NCBI RefSeq assembly: GCF_004324755.1
Contig: NZ_SDMQ01000006.1
Coordinates: 1-64,000 of the forward strand
Origin: Propioniciclava sinopodophylli
GTDB taxonomy: Bacteria; Actinomycetota; Actinomycetes; Propionibacteriales; Propionibacteriaceae
DNA length: 64,000 bases
Direction of reading: 5' to 3'
How positions within the stretch are numbered: position 1 is the first letter of the stretch; each line of letters opens with the position of its first letter. The position numbers and the translations under genes are program-made. The notes beneath the pieces are model-generated. The model searched no databases and was not told the origin of the DNA. It saw nothing but the letters and a program-made list of their open reading frames with translations. Positions 8,775 through 17,885 of this stretch are shown here, in pieces.

Positions 8775-10565
8775 TCACAACAAAGAAATAGGTGGGGGTT
8801 GAGCGCCGATCGCCTCGCGCAGCGCCCCCAGCGGCGCCTTCGGGGTGCGGTCGGGCCACGCCAGCCCGTTCTGCTCCTGCAGGCAGTCGGTCAGTTGCGT
8901 CCAGCAGAAGCCGACCAGCCCGGACGCCGCCCCCACCTTGGCGACCAACCCCGCGACCTTCCCCAGGAGGGCGGACGCGTCGGGGACGGCGCCGTAGCCC
9001 CACGAGTCGGCCTCCCGCGGTAGCGAGACGCCGCCGAACTCGCTCAGCACCGCCGGCGTGCCGGGGGTGGGGGCGTCCACGAGCAGCAGCTTGCCGCCGG
9101 GCCGCACGCCGCTCAGGGTGGCGGACACGGCGTCCGGCGACCCGTAGCGGGCGGCCAGCACGGCGGGGTCGTGGGTGTAGTCGTGCACGCCGACCAGGTC
9201 GCCGGCCACGTTCTCCCAGCCGTCGTTGCCGATCGCCAGCCGCGACGGGTCGAGGGCCTTGGCCAGCCAGTACGCCGCCCGCACGGCCGCCTGCTGCTGG
9301 GCCGAGTCGGCCACCTCGAACACGCCCCAACTCTCGTTGTAGGGCACCCACGCCACCACGCTGGGGTGGTTGCGGTCGCGCTCGACGAGCTCGGTCAGGG
9401 TCCGGCTGTTCAGGGCCGTCGACCGCGGCGTGTGCACATACGCCGCCGGGACGTCGGCCCACACCATCAACCCCACCTCGTCGCATGTGCGCAGGAACCG
9501 CGGGTCGGCGCTGACCTGGTGGATCCGCAGTCCGTTGAACCCCATCCCCTTGATGAGCTCGGCCTCCGCCCGCAGCGCCTCGAGCGACGGCGCGGTGAAG
9601 TGGGTGTCGGGCCAGTACGCCTGCTCCAGGACCAGCCGCGAGAAAACCGCCACGCCGTTGAGTTCGACGGTGCCGCCGCGCACGCCGATCGTGCGCAGCC
9701 CGGTGTAGCCGGCCACCTCGTCCAGGACCTCGTCGCCCCGCACCAGCCGCAGCCGCACGTCGATGAGCATCGGGTTGTCGGGGGTCCAGTAGAGCAGCGG
9801 GGTGTCGGCGTGCGCGGCCCGCCCCAGCCGGGCACCCACCTCGACCACGGACGCCGTGGCCCCGACCCGCACCGTGCCCAGATCGATGCCGGCCGCCGCG
9901 AAGGACGCCTCGACGGCCAGGTCGTCGTCCTCGGCCCAGCCCTCGATGCGGATGTCGCCGCGGAGGCGGCCGAACGTGTCCAGCGTCGTCCAGGCCACGG
10001 ACGCCAGCCGGGTCGCGGGCACGACCTCGAGCCACACCGAGCGCCAGATCCCCGACGAGCGGCCGTACCAGATGGCGTGCGGCTGGTCGTGCCAGTCCTG
10101 CTTGCCGCGGGGCTGTTCGAGGTCGCGGGCCAGGTCGGTCGCGGCGATGACGACCTCGTGGCCGGGGCCCTCGCCCAGGGCGTCCGTGATGTCGAGCGTG
10201 AACGGGGTGTAGCCGCCCTCGTGCCTGCCGACGAACTGCCCGTCGACCCACACGCGGGCCTCGTGGTCAACGCCCTCGCAGTGCAGCAGCAGCCGCTCGC
10301 CGGGCCCGGGCGCCTCGATGTCCGAGCCCAGCGTGAACGTGCGCCGGTAGCGCGGGTGGTCGCAGCGCTCCAGCCCCAACCCGGACGCCGCGGACTCGGG
10401 CGGGAACGGGACCTCGATCGTGCAGTCCCAGTCCCAGTCGCGGGGCGTGTCGCCGGGGCGGCCCTCGGCGAAGTCCCACGGCCCGTCGAGGCAGGCCCAG
10501 CGCGGGCGCGCGAACGTGGGGCGGGGGTGGTCGGGGGCAGGTCGGGCGGGGGGAGTGTCGACCAT
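8775..10565 (-). CDS. Glycoside hydrolase family 2 protein (beta-galactosidase/glucuronidase type)
   Basis: The 596-residue enzyme has the GH2 order: sugar-binding jelly-roll (RYRRTFTL, VWVDGQFVGRHEGGYTPFTLDIT), immunoglobulin-like domain, then a catalytic barrel. VPYNESWGVFEV carries the acid/base Glu and AVLSEFGGVSLP the likely nucleophile. The exact sugar is uncertain. ATG at 10565 has GGAGG seven bases upstream. No signal peptide is visible, so it acts on sugars that are already inside. It lies 13 bases after the EamA gene and is probably co-transcribed with it. Confidence 0.88.
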   Translation of the reverse strand: MVDTPPARPAPDHPRPTFARPRWACLDGPWDFAEGRPGDTPRDWDWDCTIEVPFPPESAASGLGLERCDHPRYRRTFTLGSDIEAPGPGERLLLHCEGVDHEARVWVDGQFVGRHEGGYTPFTLDITDALGEGPGHEVVIAATDLARDLEQPRGKQDWHDQPHAIWYGRSSGIWRSVWLEVVPATRLASVAWTTLDTFGRLRGDIRIEGWAEDDDLAVEASFAAAGIDLGTVRVGATASVVEVGARLGRAAHADTPLLYWTPDNPMLIDVRLRLVRGDEVLDEVAGYTGLRTIGVRGGTVELNGVAVFSRLVLEQAYWPDTHFTAPSLEALRAEAELIKGMGFNGLRIHQVSADPRFLRTCDEVGLMVWADVPAAYVHTPRSTALNSRTLTELVERDRNHPSVVAWVPYNESWGVFEVADSAQQQAAVRAAYWLAKALDPSRLAIGNDGWENVAGDLVGVHDYTHDPAVLAARYGSPDAVSATLSGVRPGGKLLLVDAPTPGTPAVLSEFGGVSLPREADSWGYGAVPDASALLGKVAGLVAKVGAASGLVGFCWTQLTDCLQEQNGLAWPDRTPKAPLGALREAIGAQPPPISLL

Positions 10566-10578
10566 GGGGAAACCTCCG

Positions 10579-11514
10579 TCAGGGATGGAGCTCGGGCTCC
10601 ATCGTGTCACGCGGCACCGTGGAGCGGGGGCCGAGCGTGGTGAGCACGACGGCGGACAGCAGCACTGCGGCGCCGAGGGCCGCCGGCGGCGTGAGCCACT
10701 CGCGGAACACCAGGGCGGCGAGCGTGGTCGCGGTCACCGGTTCGAGCAGGGCGACCAGCGAGCCGATCGTCCCCGACTGCGTGCGCAGCCCGCGCAGGTA
10801 GGACAGGTAGGACACGGCCGTCGGGACCAGCCCCAGGGCGACGACCAGCACCAGCGACAGCGGGGTGATGGTGAAGCCGATGGGTCCGAAGAGGGTGGCG
10901 ACCGCCAGCACCGCGGCCCCTCCGCCGAGAAACGCCAGACCCGTGCCCGTGGCGTCGTCGAAGTCCGGGTCGGGGTTGGCGCCCAGCAGCGAGATGCCCG
11001 CGAAGGACGCCCCGGCCACCAGCGACAGTCCCGCCCCGATCAGGGCGTCGCCGAACGCGATCCCCTCCGGCGGCGAGCCTGCCAGCAGGAGCAGCCCGAC
11101 CAGGGCGGCGCCCAGGGCGAGCGCGAGGCGTCCCGTGAGGCGGACCCGACCGGTGAGCGCCTCGATCGTGAGCACCATCAGCGGGGTCGACCCGATCGTG
11201 ATGAGCGTCGCGACGGCGATGCCCACGAAGCCGATCGCCGAGAAGAACGTCACCTGGTACAGCCCCGAGGCGAAGCCCAGCGCGGCCACCCGGCCCCACG
11301 CGGACGCCGTGCTCGGCAGCCGCAGCCGCCCGGTGAGCAGCACGAAGCCCAGGATCAGCAGGCCGCCGACGAGGATGCGGTACCCGCCCGCCGGCAGCAG
11401 GGCCAGCCCCGACTCACCGCGCAGCAGGACGCCGAGCGTGCCCGAGGTGCCCCAGGTCAGGCCGGCGAGCACGAGCCAGCCGAGGCCCGTCCGGTGGTGC
11501 GTCACGCGGGGCAT
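10579..11514 (-). CDS. EamA/DMT family transporter
   Basis: A 311-residue membrane protein with ten hydrophobic helices formed by two EamA repeats. The first begins GLGWLVLAGLTWGTSGTLGVLL; the second contains the conserved ALLEPVTATTLAALVFREWL near residue 265. Such proteins usually export amino acids, metabolites or nucleobases; the substrate is unknown. It is the upstream partner of the GH2 gene. Confidence 0.87.
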   Translation of the reverse strand: MPRVTHHRTGLGWLVLAGLTWGTSGTLGVLLRGESGLALLPAGGYRILVGGLLILGFVLLTGRLRLPSTASAWGRVAALGFASGLYQVTFFSAIGFVGIAVATLITIGSTPLMVLTIEALTGRVRLTGRLALALGAALVGLLLLAGSPPEGIAFGDALIGAGLSLVAGASFAGISLLGANPDPDFDDATGTGLAFLGGGAAVLAVATLFGPIGFTITPLSLVLVVALGLVPTAVSYLSYLRGLRTQSGTIGSLVALLEPVTATTLAALVFREWLTPPAALGAAVLLSAVVLTTLGPRSTVPRDTMEPELHP

Positions 11515-11550
11515 CCTCGCACGGCGCGCGTGGGCGCCCCCCGTGTGACG

Positions 11551-11668
11551 CTACTGCGAGATCTCCTCCACGACCTCGCGTGGTGCCCTCGTCGAGCTCG
11601 CGGGCGACGTCGGCTTGGGCCACCACACCGACGACCTTGCCGCCGTCGACAACCCAATCGGCGGGGTA
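11551..11668 (-). pseudogene. 3' remnant of a CBS-domain protein, frameshifted
   Basis: On the minus strand this stretch reads DWVVDGGKVVGVVAQADVAR and then, after a one-base frameshift near 11578, EVVEEISQ followed by TAG at 11551-11553. That is the typical end of small actinobacterial CBS-domain proteins. The upstream part of the gene is missing because the DUF2218 gene starts immediately beyond it. No start codon or ribosome site serves it. Confidence 0.6.
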
Positions 11669-11678
11669 GCTTTGCCCC

Positions 11679-12014
11679 ATGACGCAGATGACCAGCACCG
11701 CTTCGGTCGCCACCGACCGGCCGGGCCGCTACGCCAAGCAGCTCGCCTCGCACCTGGGCCGCAAGGTCGCCGCCGAGTGGGACGAGCAGGCCCAGGAGGG
11801 TTGGGTCGACTTCGGCTCGGGCCGGGTGACGCTGGCCGCGGGCGACGGCGTCCTGCTGATGGGCCTGGAGGCCGACGACGCCGAGGCGCGCGACCGGCTC
11901 GAGGGCGTGGTGGGGCGCCACCTGGTCAAGTTCGGTGCCAAGGACGAACTGGTCTGCGCGTGGGCGCGCACCGACGGCACGCCGGGCTCCGAGCACCGGC
12001 ACGAGGGGGAGTGA
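11679..12014 (+). CDS. DUF2218 domain protein
   Basis: A 111-residue protein whose pattern TDRPGRYAKQLASHLGRKV, followed by GWVDFGSGRVTL and RLEGVVGRHLVKFGAKDEL, matches DUF2218. Members are small cytosolic actinobacterial and proteobacterial proteins, some next to siderophore or iron genes; the function is not known. One base separates its stop from the VOC gene start, so the two are probably one transcript. Confidence 0.82.
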   Translation: MTQMTSTASVATDRPGRYAKQLASHLGRKVAAEWDEQAQEGWVDFGSGRVTLAAGDGVLLMGLEADDAEARDRLEGVVGRHLVKFGAKDELVCAWARTDGTPGSEHRHEGE

Positions 12015-12015
12015 C

Positions 12016-12423
12016 ATGGCCCTGAAGTGGTACACCGTCGTGGTCGACTGCCACGACCCGCAGGCCCAGGTGCACTGGTGGGCGCAGGCCCTCGACTGGG
12101 ACGTCGTCTACGACACCCCCGACGAGGCCGTCGCGATCCCGAAGGGGATGAGCGAGGACCCGGTCGACGACGTCGAGGAGTGGATGGCGCGCGGCCAGGG
12201 CCTCGTCTTCGTGCCGGTGCCCGAGGGCAAGACGGTGAAGAACCGGCTGCACATCGACCTCGCGCCCCACACGTCGCAGGACCGGGACGCCGAGATCGCC
12301 CGCCTGCTGGACCTCGGGGCGTCCCGGGTCGACGTGGGCCAGGACGACGCCGCCGTGACGTGGACCGTGCTGGCCGACCCCGAGGGCAACGAATTCTGCG
12401 TGCTGAGCACCCGCAACCGCTGA
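12016..12423 (+). CDS. VOC family (glyoxalase-like) protein
   Basis: The 135-residue protein has two beta-alpha-beta-beta-beta modules of the vicinal oxygen chelate fold. KWYTVVVDCHDPQAQVHWWA opens the first; the second ends TWTVLADPEGNEFCVLS, the typical last strand with its metal-ligand Glu position. RLHIDLAPHTSQDRDAEIARL is characteristic of the glyoxalase_6 group. Enzymatic role and substrate are unknown. Start ATG at 12016 follows GGGGGAG. Partner of the DUF2218 gene. Confidence 0.82.
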   Translation: MALKWYTVVVDCHDPQAQVHWWAQALDWDVVYDTPDEAVAIPKGMSEDPVDDVEEWMARGQGLVFVPVPEGKTVKNRLHIDLAPHTSQDRDAEIARLLDLGASRVDVGQDDAAVTWTVLADPEGNEFCVLSTRNR

Positions 12424-12453
12424 CGAACTGCCCCGCAGAGGTTCGGCAACCCC

Positions 12454-12494
12454 TTGCTGTGTGAAGTTTTGTGATCTATCGTTAGGAAAAGTTC
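12454..12494 (+). promoter_or_regulatory. Promoter and operator candidate of the erythronate operon
   Basis: TTGCTG (12454-12459) and TATCGT (12477-12482) are 17 bases apart, a good sigma-70 promoter. An imperfect inverted repeat, GAAGTTTT at 12463-12470 and AAAAGTTC at 12487-12494, overlaps spacer and -10 box. It is a plausible site for the DeoR-type regulator encoded third in the operon. Confidence 0.6.
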
Positions 12495-12536
12495 AGCCTG
12501 GCGGGAGCCTGGGCGCGTTCTCAACGAGGAGATCAC

Positions 12537-13781
12537 ATGACGATTCGGCTCGGCGTCATCGCCGACGACTTCACCGGCGCCACCGACATCGCCGGCTTCC
12601 TGGTGTCCAACGGGCTGTCGGCCGTGCAGGTCAACGGTGTGCCCGAGGGCCCGCTGCCGCAGGCCGACGCCATCGTGGTCAGCCTCAAGAGCCGCTCGAT
12701 CCCCGCCGACGAGGCCGTCAGCATGAGCCTGGCCGCCCTCGACGCGCTGCGCGCTGCCGGCGCCGAGCGCATCCTGTTCAAGTACTGCTCGACCTTCGAC
12801 AGCACGCCGGCCGGCAACATCGGCCCGGTCACCGACGCCCTCATGGCGGCCCTCGGCGCCGACCTCACCGTCATCTGCCCCTCGCTGCCGGTCAACGGCC
12901 GCACCGTCTACCAGGGCCACCTGTTCGTCGGCGACGTGCTGCTCAGCGAATCCGGCATGCGCAACCACCCGGTCACCCCGATGACCGACCCCAACCTCGT
13001 GCGCGTCATGGAGGCCCAGAGCTCCGGCCGGGCGGGCGTCGTCCCGTTCGCCGTCATCCAGCAGGGGCCGGACGCCACGCGCGCGGCCCTCGCGCGCCTG
13101 GCGGAGGACGGCGTCCGGTACGCCGTGCTCGACACGCTCACCGACGTCGACCTGACCACCATCGGAGCCGCGACCGTCGACCTGCCGCTGACCACGGGCG
13201 GGTCCGGCCTGGGCGCCGGCGTCGCGCGCGCGCTGGCGACCGGGACCGACGGCGTCCAGTCGGCGCCGTGGCAGCCGGTCGAGGGCCGGACGGTCGTGCT
13301 GTCGGGCTCCTGCTCGGTGATGACCAACGCGCAGGTCGCCGCCTACCGCGCCGATGCCCCGGCCCTGTCGGTCGACGTCGACCGCCTCGTCGCCGACCCC
13401 GACGCGTACCGCGCCGAGGTGCTCGCCTGGGTGCTCGCCCAGCCCGCCGAGCCCGCGCCGCTGGTGTACGCCACCGCCGGGCCCGACGAGGTCAGCCGCC
13501 TGCAGGAGGCCCACGGGGCCGCCGAGGTGTCCGAGGCCGTCGAGGCGCTGTTCGGCTGGCTCGCCCGCGAGCTGTCGGCCGCCGGCGTCCGCCGCTTCGT
13601 CGTGGCCGGGGGCGAGACGTCCGGGTCGGTGACCACCGCCCTGGGTGTCGACGGCTTCCACGTCGGCCCGCAGATCGCGCCGGGCGTGCCGTGGGTGCGC
13701 TCGCTCGACGACCGCACCGAGCTCGCGCTGAAGTCCGGCAACTTCGGCGACGTCGACTTCTTCACCCGCGCCCAGGCCTGA
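12537..13781 (+). CDS. otnK: 3-oxo-tetronate kinase OtnK (DUF1537 family)
   Basis: Phosphorylates 3-oxo-tetronate to 3-oxo-tetronate 4-phosphate. The 414 residues match the four-carbon acid sugar kinase family: N-terminal LGVIADDFTGATDIAGFL near residue 5, FKYCSTFDSTPAGNIGP near residue 85, and the nucleotide-binding end VVAGGETSGSVTTALGV and FGDVDFF. AGGAG stands before the ATG. It is first of six genes that together make a complete tetronate pathway: OtnI upstream in the chemistry, OtnC downstream. Confidence 0.92.
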   Translation: MTIRLGVIADDFTGATDIAGFLVSNGLSAVQVNGVPEGPLPQADAIVVSLKSRSIPADEAVSMSLAALDALRAAGAERILFKYCSTFDSTPAGNIGPVTDALMAALGADLTVICPSLPVNGRTVYQGHLFVGDVLLSESGMRNHPVTPMTDPNLVRVMEAQSSGRAGVVPFAVIQQGPDATRAALARLAEDGVRYAVLDTLTDVDLTTIGAATVDLPLTTGGSGLGAGVARALATGTDGVQSAPWQPVEGRTVVLSGSCSVMTNAQVAAYRADAPALSVDVDRLVADPDAYRAEVLAWVLAQPAEPAPLVYATAGPDEVSRLQEAHGAAEVSEAVEALFGWLARELSAAGVRRFVVAGGETSGSVTTALGVDGFHVGPQIAPGVPWVRSLDDRTELALKSGNFGDVDFFTRAQA

Positions 13782-13808
13782 CCCGCCCGAGAAACCAGGA
13801 GAGCCACC

Positions 13809-14588
13809 ATGCCCCGCTTCGCCGCCAACCTGTCCATGATGTTCACCGAGGTCGACTTCCTCGACCGCTTCGGCGCCGCCGCCCGTGCCGGCTTCAAGGC
13901 CGTCGAGTTCCTGTTCCCGTACGCCCACCCCGCCGGCGAGATCAAGGCGCGGCTCGACGAGCACGGCCTGGAGATCGCCCTGTTCAACTTCTACCCCGGC
14001 GACTGGGACGCCGGCGAGAAGGGCCTGGCCGCCATGCCGGGCCGCGAGGAGGAGTTCCTGGCCTCGGTCGACCAGGCGCTGGAGTACGCGCGAGCCCTCG
14101 GCGTGCCCAAGCTGCACCTGATGGCCGGCCTGGCCGACCCCGACTCGGCCGACCACCGGGTCCGGTACGTCAAGCACGTCCGGTACGCCGCCGAGCGGGC
14201 CGCAGCCGACGGCGTCCTGATCACGCTGGAGCCGCTGAACCCGTACAACGTGCCCGGCTACTTCCTGCCCAGCGTCGCGCACGTGCTCGACGTGCTGGCC
14301 GAGATCGACCGCCCCAACGTGAAGCTGCAGTACGACCTGTACCACGCCCAGCTCACCGACGGCGACATCACCCACCTCACCGAGGCGGTCGCCGACCGGA
14401 TCGGCCACGTGCAGCTGGCCTCGGTGCCCGAGCGGCACGAGCCCGACCGCGGCGAGCTGTACTACCCGTACGTGCTGGCCACGCTCGACCGGGTCGGCTA
14501 CGACGGCTGGGTCGGCTGCGAGTACAACCCGGCCGGCGAGACCACCGCGGGCCTGGGCTGGCTGGACGCCTACCGGGGCCAGTCGTGA
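13809..14588 (+). CDS. otnI: 2-oxo-tetronate isomerase OtnI
   Basis: Isomerises 2-oxo-tetronate to 3-oxo-tetronate. The 259-residue TIM-barrel protein belongs to the hydroxypyruvate isomerase-like family: it opens RFAANLSMMFTEVDFLDRF and contains ALFNFYPGDWDAGEKGLAA, LITLEPLNPYNVPGYFL with a metal-ligand Glu, and LQYDLYHAQLTDGD with Asp and His ligands. Hyi itself is close in sequence, but the neighbours OtnK, DenD and OtnC support the tetronate role. A GAGAGCC ribosome site precedes the ATG, and the stop overlaps the deoR-type gene. Confidence 0.9.
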   Translation: MPRFAANLSMMFTEVDFLDRFGAAARAGFKAVEFLFPYAHPAGEIKARLDEHGLEIALFNFYPGDWDAGEKGLAAMPGREEEFLASVDQALEYARALGVPKLHLMAGLADPDSADHRVRYVKHVRYAAERAAADGVLITLEPLNPYNVPGYFLPSVAHVLDVLAEIDRPNVKLQYDLYHAQLTDGDITHLTEAVADRIGHVQLASVPERHEPDRGELYYPYVLATLDRVGYDGWVGCEYNPAGETTAGLGWLDAYRGQS

Positions 14589-15355
14589 TCCCCGTCGAGC
14601 GCCAGCGGACCATCCTGCGCGTCCTGGCCGAGCAGGGGACGGCGAGCATCGCCGACCTCGTAACGCTCCTCGACGTGTCGCACATGACGGTCCGCCGCGA
14701 CATCGCCACCCTCGAGGCGCAGGGCCGGGTCAGCTCCGTCTCCGGTGGGGTGGCGTTGCCGTCCCGCCTGGCGCTCGACGACAGCCACGCCACCAAGGCC
14801 GAACTGCGGCCCGGCGAGAAGCGGGCCATCGCCCGGCGAGCCGCCGAGTTCGTCGGCCCCGGCAACCTCGTCTTCCTGGACGCCGGCACCACCACGCTGG
14901 CCATCGCCGAGGAAATCGCCGACCGGGCCGACCTCGTGGTCGTCACCAACGACCTCGTGATCGCCCGCCTGCTGGCCGAACGGTCCACCAGCGAGCTGTA
15001 CCTGGCCGCCGGCCAGGTCGACCGGGCCAACCTGTCCACCGAGGGCGAGTTGGTCGCCGACGCGATCGGGCGGTTCAACATCGACGTCGCGTTCCTGTCC
15101 ACCCCCGCCTTCGACGCCCGCGGCACCTCGATCGCGAGCGCCGCCAAGCGCACGGTCAAGGACGCGATCGTCGACCACGCCACCACCACCTACCTGGTCA
15201 CCGACAGCTCCAAGTACGGCCGCGTGATGGCGCACCGATCGGTCAAGCTCGGCCGGTTCGAGGCGCTGATCACCGACAGCGGCCTGTCCGAGGCGGCGCG
15301 GGACTCCCTCCGCGAGGCCGGCCTGAAAGTGGTCCTCGTGGACCCCGCGGACTGA
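14585..15355 (+). CDS. DeoR/GlpR family transcriptional regulator
   Basis: A 256-residue repressor type. The N-terminal winged helix is IPVERQRTILRVLAEQG through DVSHMTVRRDIATLEAQGRV, the signature of the DeoR family, and the C-terminal sugar-phosphate sensor domain contains FLDAGTTTLAIAEEI and VVTNDLVIARLL. The GTG start at 14585 overlaps the otnI stop (GTGA). Lying inside the operon it probably senses a phosphorylated tetronate intermediate and controls the promoter at 12454-12494; that is inferred from position. A 126-base gap separates it from denD. Confidence 0.88.
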   Translation: MIPVERQRTILRVLAEQGTASIADLVTLLDVSHMTVRRDIATLEAQGRVSSVSGGVALPSRLALDDSHATKAELRPGEKRAIARRAAEFVGPGNLVFLDAGTTTLAIAEEIADRADLVVVTNDLVIARLLAERSTSELYLAAGQVDRANLSTEGELVADAIGRFNIDVAFLSTPAFDARGTSIASAAKRTVKDAIVDHATTTYLVTDSSKYGRVMAHRSVKLGRFEALITDSGLSEAARDSLREAGLKVVLVDPAD

Positions 15356-15481
15356 ACCCGGCCCGCTGAGCGCGGCCCGCCGGGCCCGGCTCCCTGACCC
15401 GCCCCCAACCCCCAGTTCCCACCCCCCATCAGACCCCGGCGCGCCCTCGTGCCGGTCAACCCACCGAAAGGATGGTGCTCG

Positions 15482-16447
15482 ATGAAGGTCATCGTCACCG
15501 GCGGCGCCGGATTCCTCGGCAGCCGCGTCATCCGGCAGCTCCTGGCTGCCCAGGACCGGGGTTCGCTCCCGGTCGCCTTCGACGAGGTCGTCTCCCTCGA
15601 CCTCGCCCCCTGCCCCGTCGAGGACCCGCGCGTGGTCTCCCGCGTGGGCGACATCGCCGACCCCGAGCTGTTGCGCGAGGTCGTCGGCGACGACACCGTC
15701 GGCGTCTACCACCTGGCGGCCGTGCTCAGCGGCGGCTCCGAGGTGGACTTCGACCTGTCCATGCAGGTCAACGTCGACGGCACCCGCACGCTCCTCGAGG
15801 CCTGCCGCGCCGGCGGGACGAAGCCGCGCTTCGTCTTCACCAGCTCGCTGGCCGTCTTCGGGGGCACGATGCCCGACGTCGTCCCCGAGACGCTCGCCAC
15901 CCGGCCCGAGTCGACCTACGGCGCGCTCAAGGCCATCGGCGAGCTGCTCGTCAACGAGTACTCCCGCAAGGGCTTCGTCGACGGTCGCGTCCTGCGCCTG
16001 CCGACGATCTCGGTGCGCCCCGGCCAGCCCAACTCCGCGGCGTCCTCGTTCGCCAGCGGCATCATTCGCGAGCCGCTGAACGGCGAGCCGTCCACCTGCC
16101 CGGTGCCGCTCGACACCCGCATGTGGCTGTCGTCGCCGGACGCCGCGGTCGCCAACCTGGTGCACGCCTTCGTCGTCGACGGCGACGACCTGGGTCAGTG
16201 GCGCACCATCAACGTGCCCGGCGTCACCGTCACCGTCGGTGCGATGCTGGACGCCCTCACCGAGGTCGGCGGCGCTGAGGCCCGCGCCCTGGTCAGCCAC
16301 GAGGAGGACGCCCGGATCATGGACATCGTCTGCTCCTGGCCCGGTGACTTCGACGTCGAGCGCCCGCTGGCCCTCGGCTTCGTCCGGGACGCCTCGTTCA
16401 CCGACGCCGTCCGCCAGTACCGCGACGAGTTCGCACCGCAGGCCTGA
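15482..16447 (+). CDS. denD: D-erythronate dehydrogenase DenD
   Basis: Oxidises D-erythronate to 2-oxo-tetronate with NAD. The 321-residue extended short-chain dehydrogenase has the Rossmann glycine motif VTGGAGFLGSRVI at the N-terminus, the family's FTSSLAVFGG, and the catalytic YGALK (Tyr and Lys) near residue 143. RLPTISVRPGQPNSAASSFA and MWLSSPDAAVANL are features of the DenD group rather than UDP-sugar epimerases. ATG at 15482 has AAAGGATGG before it. It starts the pathway that OtnI, OtnK and OtnC complete. Confidence 0.88.
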   Translation: MKVIVTGGAGFLGSRVIRQLLAAQDRGSLPVAFDEVVSLDLAPCPVEDPRVVSRVGDIADPELLREVVGDDTVGVYHLAAVLSGGSEVDFDLSMQVNVDGTRTLLEACRAGGTKPRFVFTSSLAVFGGTMPDVVPETLATRPESTYGALKAIGELLVNEYSRKGFVDGRVLRLPTISVRPGQPNSAASSFASGIIREPLNGEPSTCPVPLDTRMWLSSPDAAVANLVHAFVVDGDDLGQWRTINVPGVTVTVGAMLDALTEVGGAEARALVSHEEDARIMDIVCSWPGDFDVERPLALGFVRDASFTDAVRQYRDEFAPQA

Positions 16448-16458
16448 GGGGAGTCGTC

Positions 16459-17868
16459 ATGCTGACCCTGTTGGAGACCCCCGTGGTCGGACCGACCGCC
16501 ATCATCGGCCTGGTCATCGCGATCGCGGTCCTGATCTTCCTGGTGCTGCGCACGAAGGTGCACGCGCTCATCGCGCTCGTCGTCGCGGCGTCCATCGCCG
16601 CGCTGAGCGCCGGCATGGCCCCTGATGCGGCCATCAAGTCCATCACGACGGGCTTCGGCTCGACGCTGTCGACGATCGGCCTGGTGGTCGGCTTCGGCGT
16701 GATGATGGGCGCGATCCTCGAGGTGTCGGGCGCCGCCGAGCGCCTGGCCCTGTCGATGATCCGCTGGCTGGGCAAGCGCAAGGAGGAGTGGGCGCTGGCG
16801 GGTGCGGGCTACATCATCTCGATCCCGATCTTCGTCGACAGCGCCTTCGTCATCCTCAACCCGCTGGTCAAGGCGCTGGCCCGCAGCGCGAACCGCTCGG
16901 TGCTCACCCTGGGCATCGCGCTGGCCGGCGGCATGGTGCTGACCCACCACGCGGTTCCGCCGACCCCCGGCCCGCTGGGTGCCGCGGGCATCTACGGCGT
17001 GCCGGTCGGCGACATGATCCTGTGGGGCGTGATCCTGACCATCCCCGCCCTGATCACCGTCACCCTGTACGCCCGGGTGATGGGCCCCCGCATCGAGAAG
17101 ATGATCGAGGTCGACACCGGCGAGCCGCTGGTCTCGGCGTCCGAGGCGCTGGCGGAGTTCAACGAGCTGGCGGCCGAGCGCGAGAAGGAACTGCCCTCGC
17201 TGTTCCTCTCGATGCTGCCGATCGTCGCGCCGATCCTGCTCATCTTCCTCAACACCGGTGTGGCCGCCTGGGCCGGCGTCAACGAGGGTGCGCTGCCGGA
17301 CTGGGTCGTCGCGACGACGTCCTTCATCGGCAACCCGGTCATCGCGGTCGGGCTCGGTGTGATCATCGCCATCTACGGCCTCACCCGGGGCACGAACCGG
17401 CACGACACGGTCGAGACCATGGAGAAGGGCATCGAGACCGCGGGCATCATCCTGCTCGTCACCGGTGCCGGTGGCGCGCTCGGGGCCGTGCTCCGCGACA
17501 GCGGCGTGGGCCAGTACATCGGCGAGTGGGTCGCGGGCCTGCCGCTGCCGTCGATCCTGATCCCGTTCTTCATCGCCACCATGGTGCGCCTGGTGCAGGG
17601 GTCGGGCACGGTTGCCATCATCACGTCCGCGTCGCTGTCTGCGCCGATCCTGGCGCAGATCCCCGACGTGAACATGGTGCTGGCCGCGCAGGCCGCCACC
17701 CTGGGCGCCATGATCTTCAGCTACTTCAACGACTCGCTGTTCTGGGTCGTGAACCGCATGCTGGGGGTCAAGGAGGTCAAGCACCAGCTGCTGACCTGGT
17801 CGATGCCGACGACGGTGGCTTGGGCCACTTCGCTCGTGGCCATCCTCGTGGCCGATATCTTCATGTGA
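16459..17868 (+). CDS. GntP family acid-sugar permease
   Basis: A 469-residue membrane protein with about twelve helices of the gluconate:H+ symporter family. Recognisable parts are IPIFVDSAFVILNPLVKAL, LALAGGMVLTHHAVPPTPGP (the conserved HHAVPPTPGP signature) and VRLVQGSGTVAIITSASL. Given its operon it most likely imports erythronate or a related four-carbon acid. Eleven bases separate it from denD and seventeen from otnC. Confidence 0.9.
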   Translation: MLTLLETPVVGPTAIIGLVIAIAVLIFLVLRTKVHALIALVVAASIAALSAGMAPDAAIKSITTGFGSTLSTIGLVVGFGVMMGAILEVSGAAERLALSMIRWLGKRKEEWALAGAGYIISIPIFVDSAFVILNPLVKALARSANRSVLTLGIALAGGMVLTHHAVPPTPGPLGAAGIYGVPVGDMILWGVILTIPALITVTLYARVMGPRIEKMIEVDTGEPLVSASEALAEFNELAAEREKELPSLFLSMLPIVAPILLIFLNTGVAAWAGVNEGALPDWVVATTSFIGNPVIAVGLGVIIAIYGLTRGTNRHDTVETMEKGIETAGIILLVTGAGGALGAVLRDSGVGQYIGEWVAGLPLPSILIPFFIATMVRLVQGSGTVAIITSASLSAPILAQIPDVNMVLAAQAATLGAMIFSYFNDSLFWVVNRMLGVKEVKHQLLTWSMPTTVAWATSLVAILVADIFM

Positions 17869-17885
17869 GTGGTGGAGGAGGACCG

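Noticed and set aside
12461-14584. Long plus-strand frame upstream of the DeoR-type regulator
   Set aside because: The frame is open by GC bias through otnK and otnI; the regulator itself begins at GTG 14585, where the winged-helix pattern starts.
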